NCBI GenBank assembly: GCA_000585015.1 | Contig: JFAX01000016.1 | Location: 41,925-83,998, forward strand | Direction: 5' to 3' | From: Candidatus Accumulibacter adjunctus | GTDB lineage: Bacteria > Pseudomonadota > Gammaproteobacteria > Burkholderiales > Rhodocyclaceae | Length of the DNA stretch: 42,074 bases | Part shown: positions 29,544-38,545 of the stretch, piece by piece | How the letters are laid out: the number at the start of each line of letters is the position of its first letter | Position numbering within the stretch: position 1 is the stretch's first letter | The notes under the pieces: model-generated | Database searches by the model: none | Told to the model about the DNA's origin: nothing | What the model saw: only the letters and a program-made list of their open reading frames with translations | Translations under genes and position numbers: made by a program

Positions 29544-30287
29544 ATGCTGATCATTCCCGCCATCGACCTCAAGGACGGACAATGCGTCCGACTCAAGCAG
29601 GGCCTCATGGACCAGGTGACCGTTTTCCCCAATTCTCCCCGCGACCAGGCGCGCCACTGGCTGTCACAGGGCGCCAGGCGCCTGCACGTGGTCGATCTCG
29701 ACGGCGCCTTCGCCGGCAAACCGAAGAATGAACGGGCGATAAAGGAGATCGTCGAGGAGGTTGGCGACGACATCCCGGTGCAACTCGGCGGCGGCATCCG
29801 TGACCTCGACACCATCGAGCGCTGTCTCGATGACGGGGTGAGTTACGTCATCATCGGCACCGCCGCGGTCAAGAATCCAGGCTTCCTGCACGACGCCTGC
29901 GGCGCCTTTCCCGGCCACATCATCGTCGGCCTCGATGCCCGTGATGGCAGAGTGGCGGTCGACGGCTGGTCGAAGATGACGGGGCACGATGTCATCGACC
30001 TGGCGAGGAAATATGAGGACTACGGCGTCGAGGCGATCATCTACACCGACATCGGGCGCGACGGAATGCTCTCCGGAATCAATATCGAGGCGACGGTCAA
30101 GCTGGCGCAGGCCCTGCTGATTCCGGTGATCGCCAGCGGCGGACTGTCGAGCCTCGACGACATCCGGCGGCTTTGCGCCGTTGAGGAGGAAGGGATCAGC
30201 GCCACGATCGCCGGGCGCGCCATCTACGATGGTTCGCTCGACTTTGCCATGGCACAGGCGACCGCCGATCAGGGTGCGAAGACATGA
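29544..30287 (+). CDS. hisA: Phosphoribosylformimino-AICAR phosphate (ProFAR) isomerase
   Basis: HisA opens the aminoaldose ring of ProFAR to the aminoketose in an Amadori rearrangement. This is a 247-residue (beta-alpha)8 barrel. [17 protein letters not shown] carries the general base D8, VQLGGGIRD and VIIGTAAV are on the first half, and [14 protein letters not shown] with its Asp, plus VIASGGLSS, provide the second half and phosphate binding. It follows hisH after 48 bases. Confidence 0.97.
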   Translation: MLIIPAIDLKDGQCVRLKQGLMDQVTVFPNSPRDQARHWLSQGARRLHVVDLDGAFAGKPKNERAIKEIVEEVGDDIPVQLGGGIRDLDTIERCLDDGVSYVIIGTAAVKNPGFLHDACGAFPGHIIVGLDARDGRVAVDGWSKMTGHDVIDLARKYEDYGVEAIIYTDIGRDGMLSGINIEATVKLAQALLIPVIASGGLSSLDDIRRLCAVEEEGISATIAGRAIYDGSLDFAMAQATADQGAKT

Positions 30288-30330
30288 TCCGCACGGCCGT
30301 CGCCCGGCGTGCTGCCACCGGTAACTGACC

Positions 30331-31092
30331 TTGGCTCTGGCCAAACGGATCATTCCCTGCCTCGACGTCACGGCCGGCCGCGTCGTCAAGGGCACCAATT
30401 TCGTTGATCTGCGTGACGCCGGCGATCCGGTGGAGATCGCCCGTCGTTACGACGAGCAGGGCGCCGACGAGGTAACCTTCCTCGACATCACGGCGTCGTC
30501 CGATCAGCGCGACATCATCCTGCACGTGGTCGAGGATTGTGCGGCACAGGTCTTCATTCCACTGACGGTCGGCGGCGGCGTACGTTCCGTTGCTGACGTC
30601 CGTCGCCTGCTCAATGCCGGTGCGGACAAGGTGAGCATGAACACCGCAGCGGTCGAGAATCCCGACCTCGTCGCCGAGGCGTCGGCCAAGGTGGGCAACC
30701 AGTGCATCGTCGTGGCGATCGATGCGAAACAATCGGCGCCCGGAATCTGGCAGGTCTACACGCATGGCGGCCGCCGCAACACTGGCATCGACGCCGTCCA
30801 ATGGGCCCGCCGGGTGCAGGAACTCGGTGCCGGCGAAATCCTGCTCACCAGCATGGATCGCGATGGCACGCGCAATGGCTTCGACCTGCCGCTGACGCGT
30901 ACGATCGCGGACGCGGTCGACATCCCGGTGATCGCCAGCGGAGGAGTCGGAAATCTCGAACATCTGGCCGAAGGGGTCGTGCAGGGACACGCCGACGCCG
31001 TGCTGGCCGCAAGCATCTTCCACTTCGGTGAATACACGGTTCGACAGGCCAAGGACTACCTGCGCCGGCACGGCATCGAGGTCCGGCTGTGA
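30331..31092 (+). CDS. hisF: Imidazole glycerol phosphate synthase, cyclase subunit
   Basis: HisF joins ammonia from HisH to the ring-opened substrate, giving imidazole glycerol phosphate and AICAR. This is a 253-residue barrel with the catalytic D12 in [28 protein letters not shown], the second catalytic Asp in [12 protein letters not shown], and [13 protein letters not shown]. The start is a TTG at 30331 (MALAKRIIP), which agrees with the family N-terminus; the Shine-Dalgarno is weak. It ends in a four-base overlap (GTGA) with hisI. Confidence 0.97.
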   Translation: MALAKRIIPCLDVTAGRVVKGTNFVDLRDAGDPVEIARRYDEQGADEVTFLDITASSDQRDIILHVVEDCAAQVFIPLTVGGGVRSVADVRRLLNAGADKVSMNTAAVENPDLVAEASAKVGNQCIVVAIDAKQSAPGIWQVYTHGGRRNTGIDAVQWARRVQELGAGEILLTSMDRDGTRNGFDLPLTRTIADAVDIPVIASGGVGNLEHLAEGVVQGHADAVLAASIFHFGEYTVRQAKDYLRRHGIEVRL

Positions 31093-31493
31093 GCGACCTG
31101 GACCCGGGCAAGGACTGGCTCGAGGCGTTGCAGTGGGATGCCCAGGGGCTCATGCCGGCGATTGCACAGGATGCCGCAAGCGGCCGGGTGCTGATGTTCG
31201 CCTTCATGAACCGGGAGTCATTGCAGGCAACGGTTGACAGCGGCAGCGCGGTATACTGGTCGCGTTCGCGTCGGCGGCTGTGGCGCAAGGGCGAAGAATC
31301 GGGACACGGGCAACGGGTCCAGTCGATTCGTACCGACTGTGATGGTGATGTCCTTCTGCTGTCGATCGAGCAGCAGGGAGGCATTGCCTGCCATACCGGC
31401 CGCGAGAGCTGCTTCTTCTATCAACTGCAGGGCAATGCCTGGGTCGCTGTCGACCCGGTGATCAAGGCGCCCAGGGACATATACGGCAAATGA
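31089..31493 (+). CDS. hisI: Phosphoribosyl-AMP cyclohydrolase
   Basis: HisI hydrolyses the adenine ring of phosphoribosyl-AMP, the third step to histidine. It is a separate 134-residue enzyme here, not fused to HisE. Zinc and magnesium sites are visible in [20 protein letters not shown] and [10 protein letters not shown], and the substrate loop WRKGEESGH is present. The GTG start overlaps hisF, and the stop overlaps hisE by four bases (ATGA). Confidence 0.96.
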   Translation: MSDLDPGKDWLEALQWDAQGLMPAIAQDAASGRVLMFAFMNRESLQATVDSGSAVYWSRSRRRLWRKGEESGHGQRVQSIRTDCDGDVLLLSIEQQGGIACHTGRESCFFYQLQGNAWVAVDPVIKAPRDIYGK

Positions 31494-31810
31494 ACATGGA
31501 TATGCTGCACCGGATCTCCGAAACGCTGCTCGAACGTCGCAGGGCAGACCCGGAAACCTCATATACCGCACAGTTGATGTCCAAGGGTCCGGACTCGATC
31601 CTGAAGAAGATCGGTGAGGAGTGTGCCGAGCTGATCATGGCCGGCAAGGAGGGAAACCGGCTGCATGTGGTCTGGGAATCGGCCGACGTGCTCTACCATA
31701 TCATGGTCCTGCTTGCCTTCCACGGTCTGTCGATCGAGGACGTCCTGCAGGAAATGCGGCGCCGCGAAGGCATCTCGGGAATCGACGAGAAGAAGTCGCG
31801 GAAAGGCTGA
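31490..31810 (+). CDS. hisE: Phosphoribosyl-ATP pyrophosphatase
   Basis: HisE removes pyrophosphate from phosphoribosyl-ATP, the second step to histidine. This is a 106-residue all-alpha MazG-like protein with the acidic metal-binding helices [18 protein letters not shown] and [19 protein letters not shown]. It starts in the hisI stop codon and is followed three bases later by the HIT gene. Confidence 0.95.
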   Translation: MNMDMLHRISETLLERRRADPETSYTAQLMSKGPDSILKKIGEECAELIMAGKEGNRLHVVWESADVLYHIMVLLAFHGLSIEDVLQEMRRREGISGIDEKKSRKG

Positions 31811-31813
31811 GCG

Positions 31814-32164
31814 ATGGAGGACTGTCTCTTCTGCCGCATCGTCGCTGGCCGGATTCCGGCGCGCAAGGTTTTCGAGGATGACGAGATCCTCGCTTTCCAC
31901 GACATCAACCCGGCGCGGCCGGTGCACTTGCTGGTGATTCCGAAGCGCCACATCACTTCGCTGGCGACGGTCGACGACGCCGACATCCCGGTTCTCGGCC
32001 GCATGCTCGCGGTCGCCAACCGGCTGGCTGCCGAACAGGGCAGCCCGGACGGTTTTCGCGTGATCATCAATACGGGCCGCATCGGGCATCAGGAAGTGCA
32101 GCATCTGCACACCCACATAGTCGGGGGTCCAGATCCCGTGGGACCCATGCTCAAACGCGTCTGA
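31814..32164 (+). CDS. HIT-family (HinT-like) nucleotide-binding hydrolase
   Basis: A 116-residue histidine-triad protein. [16 protein letters not shown] with C4 and C7 is the HinT-type start, and the triad HLHTHIVGG near residues 97-105 holds the nucleophilic histidine. HinT enzymes hydrolyse adenosine phosphoramidates; the physiological substrate is unsettled. It sits between hisE and tatA, the usual place in betaproteobacteria. Confidence 0.94.
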   Translation: MEDCLFCRIVAGRIPARKVFEDDEILAFHDINPARPVHLLVIPKRHITSLATVDDADIPVLGRMLAVANRLAAEQGSPDGFRVIINTGRIGHQEVQHLHTHIVGGPDPVGPMLKRV

Positions 32165-32250
32165 CGGCGCCTTCGACCGCCCGATGGCACGCAGGCACGA
32201 GATGGTGCTGCGCGCCGGGGCATCAACATTCACCTCATGGGAGGCCTGAC

Positions 32251-32496
32251 ATGGGCTCTTTCAGCATCTGGCACTGGTTGGTGGTTCTGGTCATCGTTCT
32301 CCTGATCTTCGGCACCAAGAAGCTGAGAAATCTTGGCGCCGATCTCGGTGGCGCGGTGAAAGGATTCAAGGACGGGATCAAGGACGCAGCAGGCGAGGAC
32401 AAGCCGGCCGAGCCGGCCGCCCCGGCGGCGGCGCCACCACAGGTGGCGAGCGGTCAGACGATCGAGGGCGAGGTCCGGGAAAAGACCCGCAGCTAG
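32251..32496 (+). CDS. tatA: Twin-arginine translocase subunit TatA
   Basis: TatA oligomers form the pathway through which folded twin-arginine proteins cross the inner membrane. The 81-residue protein has a single N-terminal membrane helix ([15 protein letters not shown]), the [14 protein letters not shown] hinge and amphipathic helix, and an acidic/Pro-Ala tail. GGAGG lies upstream of the ATG. It is first of tatABC. Confidence 0.96.
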   Translation: MGSFSIWHWLVVLVIVLLIFGTKKLRNLGADLGGAVKGFKDGIKDAAGEDKPAEPAAPAAAPPQVASGQTIEGEVREKTRS

Positions 32497-32584
32497 AGCG
32501 CAACGGGATCGTGCGACGGCCACGGCGCTCGCCCGCCCGCTCACTGCCCTCTCGTATCACCTGCGGCCACATGGATGAACGCAC

Positions 32585-32992
32585 ATGTTTGATATCGGCT
32601 TCTCCGAGCTGATGCTGATCGCCGTCGTCGCGCTGGTGGTGATCGGACCCGAAAGGCTGCCGCGAGTCGCGCGCACCGCCGGACATCTGCTCGGCCGCCT
32701 GCAGCGCTACGTCAGCACCGTCAAGTCCGATATCAGCCGCGAAATGCAACTCGAGGAGCTGCGCCGCTTGCAGAGCGAGATCCAGGAGTCGGCGCGCAGC
32801 GTCGAGAACAGCCTGAGCAGCGAGATGCAGGCGGCGAAGCAGGCGCTCACCTTGACGGCCGATGCCGTCAGCAGCGACCTGCAGAGAGCGCAGGCGGATG
32901 TGCCGGCGCCGTCGTCGCCGGTCGTGGCACCGCTCCTCGCCGACCCTGCTGGAGCAGCGGTCGATCGCGGCAAGCCAGGGCCGAGTGCCTGA
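32585..32992 (+). CDS. tatB: Twin-arginine translocase subunit TatB
   Basis: TatB forms the twin-arginine signal-peptide receptor with TatC. The 135-residue product has MFDIGFSELMLIAVVALVVI as its membrane segment, GPERLPRVARTAG at the hinge, then a long amphipathic, partly coiled-coil helix and a Pro-rich end. It is longer than TatA, as expected for TatB, and the tatC start comes seven bases after its stop. Confidence 0.95.
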   Translation: MFDIGFSELMLIAVVALVVIGPERLPRVARTAGHLLGRLQRYVSTVKSDISREMQLEELRRLQSEIQESARSVENSLSSEMQAAKQALTLTADAVSSDLQRAQADVPAPSSPVVAPLLADPAGAAVDRGKPGPSA

Positions 32993-32999
32993 TCCGGCG

Positions 33000-33863
33000 A
33001 TGAACCTGCCGGAAGATTCATTCCTGTCGCATCTCGTCGAACTGCGTGACCGCCTGATCCGTTCCTTGCTGGCGATCGGTATCGTCTTCCTCTGTCTCGC
33101 CCCCTGGGCGCAGGACATCTACGCGCTGCTCGCACATCCCTTGCTGGCCAAGCTGCCGCAGGGCGGTCAGATGATCGCCACGGACGTCATCGGCGTCTTT
33201 CTGGTGCCGATGAAGGTAGCGCTGATGGTCGCCTTCCTGATCGCGCTGCCCTACGTCCTCTATCAGATCTGGGCTTTCGTCGCGCCCGGGCTCTATGCGC
33301 ACGAGAAGCGACTGGCGTTGCCGCTGGTCGGCGCCAGCATCGTGCTCTTCTTCGTCGGCATGGCCTTCGCCTACTTTCTCGTATTTCCGACGGTATTCGG
33401 TTTCATGGCCTCGGTGCAGCCCGAGGGTGTTGCCTGGATGACCGACATCGAGAAGTACCTCTCCTTCGTGCTCACCACCTTCATTGCCTTCGGCGTGACG
33501 TTTCAGGTGCCGGTGGCGGTGCTCGTTCTGGTGCAGGCAGGTATCGTTGACGTCGAAAAGCTCAGGGAATGGCGTCCGTACGTCATCGTCGGCGCCTTCG
33601 TCATCGGCGCCATCTTCACGCCGCCGGACGTCATCTCGCAGTTGATGATGGCGGTCCCGCTCTGCCTCCTCTTCGAACTTGGCCTGCTGCTCGCACGCTT
33701 TCTCCACCGCCGGCCCGTGCCGACCGCGAGTGACGACGTTTCCGCGGCAACGGCAGTCGGGCACGAGGGCAGCGAGTGGAGACCGGCGTCCAGCAGCGAG
33801 ATGGACGCGGTCAGCGGCGACCACGACCGACAGCAGCAGCCCGAACGCAGGCCGGATGCCTGA
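33000..33863 (+). CDS. tatC: Twin-arginine translocase subunit TatC
   Basis: TatC recognises the twin-arginine signal peptide. The 287-residue product has six predicted membrane segments. FLSHLVELRDRLIRSL is the family signature at the N-terminus, ALPYVLYQIWAFVAPGLY and FGVTFQVPV follow, and TPPDVISQLMMAVPL is near the last helices. The C-terminal 40 residues are a polar tail beyond the conserved core. I chose the ATG at 33000 (MNLPEDSFLS) because the upstream frame overlaps tatB and is Arg-rich. Confidence 0.96.
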   Translation: MNLPEDSFLSHLVELRDRLIRSLLAIGIVFLCLAPWAQDIYALLAHPLLAKLPQGGQMIATDVIGVFLVPMKVALMVAFLIALPYVLYQIWAFVAPGLYAHEKRLALPLVGASIVLFFVGMAFAYFLVFPTVFGFMASVQPEGVAWMTDIEKYLSFVLTTFIAFGVTFQVPVAVLVLVQAGIVDVEKLREWRPYVIVGAFVIGAIFTPPDVISQLMMAVPLCLLFELGLLLARFLHRRPVPTASDDVSAATAVGHEGSEWRPASSSEMDAVSGDHDRQQQPERRPDA

Positions 33864-33893
33864 TCCCGCCTGGCTGCCGACAGAGCCCGCGCG

Positions 33894-34703
33894 TCAGGTC
33901 GGCGGCCGGGACTCAGGTCCGGCAACCGTCTGGCGATGGCCGACCGGAGCGCCTTCGGCAAACAGCCACAGGCTGCCGTTGGGCATCGCCGTCCAGGACT
34001 CGTTGTCGGTCAGCGGCACCGTGGCAATCACCGCCACTCGATCGTCGGGAGTCGTGACGGCACTGAAGTCGATGCTCAGATCCTGGTCACGGAGATGAGC
34101 GACGGCAAAAGGTGCCTGGCGAACGATGAAACTCAGTTGCGTCGAACAGTGGGCGAAGAGACAGTCGCCATTCGACAGAAGATAGTTGCAGGCACCGCGC
34201 GCCCCGAGATCCAGCGTCAGGCGATGCAGCTCGTCGAACAGCTCAGCCTGGCCGGGTGCAGATTTGCCGAAGCGCCGCCGCAGTTGTTGCAGCACCCAGC
34301 AGAAGGCGCGTTCACTGTCGGTCTGACCGACGGGAGTGTAGCTGCCGTCGAGAGTGGGGGCAAAGTCGGGCAGGTTGCCGTTGTGGGCGAAGATCCAGTA
34401 GCGTCCCCAGAGTTCGCGCATGAAGGGGTGCGTGTTCTCGAGCGCGACGATTCCCTGCGTCGCCTTGCGAATGTGGGCGATGACGTTCTTCGAGTGGATC
34501 GGGTAGCTGCGTACGAGTTCGGCGACCGGCGACACGGCTGAAGGCTGCGGATCGAGGAAGAAGCGCATGCCGCGCCCCTCGAAGAAGGCAATGCCCCAGC
34601 CATCGGCATGCACGTCGGTGGCGCCACCACGGGCCTGGAAACCAGCAAAGGAGAAGCAGATGTCCGTCGGCACGTTGCAGTTCATCGCCAGCAGCTGACA
34701 CAT
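33894..34703 (-). CDS. Class II glutamine amidotransferase (YafJ/GAT type)
   Basis: A 269-residue stand-alone class II (Ntn-type) glutaminase domain. MCQLLAMNCN exposes C2 as the N-terminal nucleophile after Met removal. VHADGWGIAFF, HIRKATQG, NTHPFMRELWGRYWIFAHNG and DSERAFCWVL are the substrate and oxyanion-loop motifs. The acceptor of the ammonia is unknown for this family. It follows the DegS-like protease by nine bases, so the two are co-transcribed, and converges on tatC. Confidence 0.9.
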   Translation of the reverse strand: MCQLLAMNCNVPTDICFSFAGFQARGGATDVHADGWGIAFFEGRGMRFFLDPQPSAVSPVAELVRSYPIHSKNVIAHIRKATQGIVALENTHPFMRELWGRYWIFAHNGNLPDFAPTLDGSYTPVGQTDSERAFCWVLQQLRRRFGKSAPGQAELFDELHRLTLDLGARGACNYLLSNGDCLFAHCSTQLSFIVRQAPFAVAHLRDQDLSIDFSAVTTPDDRVAVIATVPLTDNESWTAMPNGSLWLFAEGAPVGHRQTVAGPESRPPT

Positions 34704-34712
34704 CGCCAGCCT

Positions 34713-35885
34713 CTACTCGCGTTCGCGGCGCTGCGGCGTGCGCTTGCCGATGCGGATGCTGGCATCGACGACGCCATTCTGGCGGCGCAGCCTGAACGCC
34801 ACGGTTTCACCCGGCTTCTGACTGGCGATCAGGTCGAGCATGCCCTGTGGATCCTTCACCAGGCGGCCATCGACCGCGAGCAGGATGTCGCCCGGCTTGA
34901 TGCCGCCGACGTCGGCCGGACTGCCGCGCAGAACACCGGCAATCAATGCGCCACTCGTATCCGGCAGACCGAAGGATTCCGCCAGGTCGACGGTGATCTC
35001 CTGCGCCTCGACGCCGATCCAGCCGCGCGTCACACTGCCGGTGGCGATGATCTGCTCCATCACGTTGCGCGCGAGAGAGATCGGAATCGCGAAACCGATA
35101 CCCAGAGAGCCTCCCGAGCGCGAATAGATGGCCGTGTTGATGCCGATCAGGTTGCCCTGGCTGTCGACGAGCGCACCACCGGAGTTGCCCGGATTGATCG
35201 CGGCATCGGTCTGGATGAAGTTCTCGAACGTGTTGATGCCAAGATGCGAGCGCCCGAGGGCCGAGATGATTCCCATCGTCACCGTCTGGCCAACACCGAA
35301 CGGATTGCCGATCGCCAGCGCGACATCGCCGACGGCGATATCGTCCATTCTGCCGAGGGTGATCGCCGGCAGCGCCACATCCTTGCCATTCAGCTCGATG
35401 ATCTGCAGAACCGCCAGATCGGACTCCGGATCGCTGCCGACCAGCCGGGCATCCAGGTTGCGCCCGTCACTGAGCGCGATCTCGATCTGATCGGCACCCT
35501 CCACGACGTGGAAATTCGTGAGAACATAGCCGCTCGAACTGACGATGACGCCGGAACCGAGACCTGCGGTCTTTGGCGTTTCGCCGTCACCGCCGTCGCC
35601 AAAGAAATGCCTGAAGACCGGATCATTGAGCAGCGGGTTGCTGCGCGCCCTGACCTTCTGCGAAGTAAAGATGTGAACGACCGACGGCAGCGCCTTGTCG
35701 GCCGCCTCGCGATAGGAGGCGTATCTGGCTGGTGCGGCGGGCGCCGCCGCTTCACGCGGGGCAACGACGCTGGTCCCGACCGGTGCCCACCGGCCAAGCC
35801 AGTCGGGCTTCAGCGTACTGACGACGAAGAGGAGGGCAAGACCAACCGTCACCGTTTGTGCAAAAATCAGCCAGAGCCTGCGCAT
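34713..35885 (-). CDS. DegS/HtrA-like periplasmic serine protease with one PDZ domain
   Basis: A 390-residue trypsin-like protease. A single N-terminal membrane anchor (about 7-23) precedes an Ala/Pro linker, the protease domain with H126 (TNFHVVEG), D156 (ESDLAVLQ) and S235 (NPGNSGGAL), and one PDZ domain (about 290-380, GWIGVEAQEI ... IKPGDILLAVDG). Anchor plus one PDZ is the DegS layout, as opposed to the soluble two-PDZ DegP. DegS starts the sigma-E response by cutting the anti-sigma factor; whether this protein does so is inferred. The ATG at 35885 is only 23 bases from the divergent Nif3 start. Confidence 0.92.
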   Translation of the reverse strand: MRRLWLIFAQTVTVGLALLFVVSTLKPDWLGRWAPVGTSVVAPREAAAPAAPARYASYREAADKALPSVVHIFTSQKVRARSNPLLNDPVFRHFFGDGGDGETPKTAGLGSGVIVSSSGYVLTNFHVVEGADQIEIALSDGRNLDARLVGSDPESDLAVLQIIELNGKDVALPAITLGRMDDIAVGDVALAIGNPFGVGQTVTMGIISALGRSHLGINTFENFIQTDAAINPGNSGGALVDSQGNLIGINTAIYSRSGGSLGIGFAIPISLARNVMEQIIATGSVTRGWIGVEAQEITVDLAESFGLPDTSGALIAGVLRGSPADVGGIKPGDILLAVDGRLVKDPQGMLDLIASQKPGETVAFRLRRQNGVVDASIRIGKRTPQRRERE

Positions 35886-35908
35886 GGGCGAAGAACCGGA
35901 GCCTTGGG

Positions 35909-36655
35909 ATGAAACGCGAAGAATTGACCCGCTACCTGGATGATCTGCTCGAGCCGGGACGCTTCCGGGATTATTGCCCAAACGGCCTGCAAGTGGAAGG
36001 ACGCCCAGAGATCAGTCGCCTGGTCGCCGGTGTCAGCGCCACGCAGCAACTGCTCGACACCGCCGTCGAGCATGCCGCCGACACCATCCTGGTGCATCAT
36101 GGCTGGTTCTGGCGCGGCGAGGACGGCCGCGTCACGGGCATCCGCAAGACCCGTCTGCAGACGCTGCTGTGCCATGACATCAACCTCTATGCCTTCCACC
36201 TGCCGCTCGACAGCCACCCTGAACTGGGCAACAACGTGCAACTTGCCCGGCACCTCGACTGGATTCCCGACGGTCGCTTCGGCGAGCAGGATCTCGGCTG
36301 GCTCGGACAGCTGACGCTGCCCGTGCCTGCCCGGGAGCTTGCCGAGCGCGTCGCGCTCACCCTGCAGCGGCCGCCCCTGCTCCTTGGCGACGGCGAACGG
36401 CTGGTGCGTCGCGTCGCCTGGTGCTCCGGCGGGGCGCAGGGGATGTTCGAACAGGCGATCGCGCTCGGCGTCGATCTCTATCTGACTGGCGAAGCATCGG
36501 AGCCGAGCACGCATCTCGCCCGCGAGTCGGGAGTCGCCTATCTGGCCGCCGGCCACCACGCGAGCGAGCGCTATGGCGTCATGGCTCTGGCCGCACACCT
36601 CGCCGAACGGTTCACCCTAGACTGCCGCTTCGTTGACCTCGACAATCCAGTCTGA
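35909..36655 (+). CDS. Nif3-like dinuclear metal-centre protein
   Basis: A 248-residue member of the Nif3/YbgI family, hexameric rings holding two metal ions per subunit; a GTP cyclohydrolase-like role has been suggested for some, but function is not settled. Metal-binding residues appear in DTILVHHGWFWRGED, YAFHLPLDSHPELGNN and, at the C-terminus, AYLAAGHHASERYGVMAL. GGAG lies seven bases before the ATG at 35909. The protease-Nif3 pairing, usually followed by pet genes in related genomes, is conserved, but petABC is not here. Confidence 0.92.
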   Translation: MKREELTRYLDDLLEPGRFRDYCPNGLQVEGRPEISRLVAGVSATQQLLDTAVEHAADTILVHHGWFWRGEDGRVTGIRKTRLQTLLCHDINLYAFHLPLDSHPELGNNVQLARHLDWIPDGRFGEQDLGWLGQLTLPVPARELAERVALTLQRPPLLLGDGERLVRRVAWCSGGAQGMFEQAIALGVDLYLTGEASEPSTHLARESGVAYLAAGHHASERYGVMALAAHLAERFTLDCRFVDLDNPV

Positions 36656-36673
36656 ATCCGACAAGGAACCGCC

Positions 36674-37357
36674 ATGAACTATGTCTTCCCTCCCCCGCCA
36701 CGGGTTGCCCTGCCGGTGACCGGCAACGATGCCCTGTTTCCGGTGCGGCGTGTCTATTGCGTCGGGCGCAACTACGCGGACCACGCCGTCGAGATGGGCG
36801 CCGACAGCCGGGAACCGCCGTTCTTCTTCAGCAAGCCGCCGGATGCGCTGGTTGCCGGTGGCGGCGACGTGCCTTATCCACCGCTGACCGGCAACCTGCA
36901 GCACGAAGTGGAACTGGTCGTCGCTCTCGCTGCCGGGGGTGCGGAAATCCCGGTGTCGCGGGCGCTGGACTGCGTCTTTGGCTATGCCGTCGGGCTCGAC
37001 CTGACGCGCCGTGACGTGCAGCAGCGGGCGAAGGACAAAGGGCATCCCTGGGACATGGCGAAGGGCTTCGACCACAGTGCGCCGATCGGTGCCATCGCTC
37101 CGCTGACCGCCTGCGGCCATCCGGCACAGGGTGCGATCCAGCTGCGGGTCAACGGTCAAATGCGGCAGAATGGCGACCTCCGGCAGATGTCATGGAAGGT
37201 GGCCGAGGTCATTGCCAATCTGTCGACCCATGTTCGCCTCGAAGCTGGCGATCTGATCTTCACCGGCACCCCGGCCGGCGTATCCACGGTATCCCGCGGC
37301 GACCTGCTCGAGGCCGTGGTGGCCGGAGTCGGCGAACTGACGGTCAGACTCATCTGA
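36674..37357 (+). CDS. Fumarylacetoacetate hydrolase family protein
   Basis: A 227-residue FAH-fold enzyme, a group that hydrolyses or decarboxylates acylpyruvate-like C-C bonds with a divalent metal. [36 protein letters not shown] and [15 protein letters not shown] carry the core, with the acidic metal ligands in the latter two. The C-terminal [17 protein letters not shown] is also typical. The single-domain length is nearest fumarylpyruvate or acylpyruvate hydrolases; the substrate cannot be told from context. AAGGAA precedes the ATG, 18 bases after the Nif3 stop. Confidence 0.88.
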   Translation: MNYVFPPPPRVALPVTGNDALFPVRRVYCVGRNYADHAVEMGADSREPPFFFSKPPDALVAGGGDVPYPPLTGNLQHEVELVVALAAGGAEIPVSRALDCVFGYAVGLDLTRRDVQQRAKDKGHPWDMAKGFDHSAPIGAIAPLTACGHPAQGAIQLRVNGQMRQNGDLRQMSWKVAEVIANLSTHVRLEAGDLIFTGTPAGVSTVSRGDLLEAVVAGVGELTVRLI

Positions 37358-37411
37358 AGCAACACGCTTCTGCGAACGCTGCCGCGACCATCACCACCTG
37401 GAAGAATGCTC

Positions 37412-37939
37412 ATGATCTTCAGCCGCATCTGTCGCCCGCCACGTCGCCGCTGCGCCCATCTGGTCGGCCACCTCGCGCTGGCGCTGGCCATCGTCGCCAG
37501 CAACACGCTGGTTCTCGCGGAGGGCATCGAACCGCCGACCAAGGGACAGACGGTCTATGTCCCGATCTACTCCGAAGTCAGGCACGGCAACCTCGCCGCC
37601 ACCGGCAGGACGGACGTCACCCTGTTGTCGGTCCTGGTCAGTGTCCGCAACACCGATCCGCTCAACTCGATCCGCGTCGTCTCGGCCAACTACTACAACA
37701 CCGATGGCGTCCTTCTGCGCAACTCGCTGCCCGCGCCACGAGTGATTCCGCCATTCGGAACCTTCGAGCTGTTCGTCGAGCAGCGCGAAAACCTCGGCGG
37801 CTCCGGTGCCAACTACGCGATCAAGTGGGACGCGACCGTACCCGTCTCGCAGCCGACGATCGAAGCCCTGCATTCGCGCTTCCAGGCCGGATACTCGGTC
37901 GCCTTCATTTCCCGCGGCCGGGCGATTTCCGAGCCATGA
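37412..37939 (+). CDS. DUF3124 family exported protein
   Basis: A 175-residue protein of the DUF3124 type, function unknown. A basic N-terminus (RPPRRRCAH) and a hydrophobic stretch ending SNTLVLAEG form a signal peptide or anchor. The mature part has the family pattern YVPIYSEVRHG, LLSVLVSVRNTDPLNSIRVV, YYNTDGVLLR and PPFGTFELFVEQRENLGGSG, a likely beta-sandwich. I chose the ATG at 37412 because GGAAG stands eight bases before it, against two for the ATG at 37406. Confidence 0.8.
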   Translation: MIFSRICRPPRRRCAHLVGHLALALAIVASNTLVLAEGIEPPTKGQTVYVPIYSEVRHGNLAATGRTDVTLLSVLVSVRNTDPLNSIRVVSANYYNTDGVLLRNSLPAPRVIPPFGTFELFVEQRENLGGSGANYAIKWDATVPVSQPTIEALHSRFQAGYSVAFISRGRAISEP

Positions 37940-37996
37940 GCGCCGTCGACATCGGTGCCGGTCGCCCGGGCGTGGGCTGACCAGCGGACCCTCGCC

Positions 37997-38545
37997 ATGT
38001 CCGGTGGCACACGAACGATCAGACTGGCGGCGACGCCCGAAGACCAGCGGATCGCGCAACTCGCGGCGGTGGCGATCGGCCTGTCACTGGTCGACGCGGC
38101 AATCCCGCTGCCGCTGCCGGGGGTCAAGCCCGGTCTCGCCAACATCGTCACACTGATCGTCCTGGCGCGCCACGGCTGGGCTGCCGCCGCCTGGGTCAGC
38201 GGACTGCGCGTGCTTGCCGGCAGCCTGTTGCTCGGGCAGTTCCTTTCGCCGGGCTTCTTCATGAGTGTCAGCGGGGCTGCGTGCAGCCTGATCGTCCTGG
38301 CACTGGTGCATCGGCTGCCACGGCGCAGCTTTGGGCCGGTCAGCTGGAGCATCATGGCGAGCTTCGCCCACATCAGCGGCCAGTTGTTGCTGGCACGCCT
38401 GTGGCTGGTGCCGCATGACGGACTGTTCTACCTGGTGCCCGTCTTTGCTTTTGCGGCGCTCGCTTTCGGCATCATCAACGGCCTCATCGCTACCCGCCTT
38501 CTCAGCGAACCAGCGATCCCGCAGAACGGAGCCCCCAGTGCCTGA
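37997..38545 (+). CDS. Gx transporter / heptaprenyl diphosphate synthase component I-like membrane protein
   Basis: A 182-residue, very hydrophobic protein with about five membrane segments. The LSLVDAAIPLPLPGVKPGLA segment, then NIVTLIVLARHGW and SVSGAACSLIVLA, match the family labelled 'Gx transporter' or heptaprenyl diphosphate synthase subunit I. It is membrane-embedded and probably related to ECF-type substrate-binding components, with no secure substrate. The stop overlaps the ubiX start by eight bases, suggesting co-expression with the prenyl-flavin gene. Confidence 0.78.
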   Translation: MSGGTRTIRLAATPEDQRIAQLAAVAIGLSLVDAAIPLPLPGVKPGLANIVTLIVLARHGWAAAAWVSGLRVLAGSLLLGQFLSPGFFMSVSGAACSLIVLALVHRLPRRSFGPVSWSIMASFAHISGQLLLARLWLVPHDGLFYLVPVFAFAALAFGIINGLIATRLLSEPAIPQNGAPSA

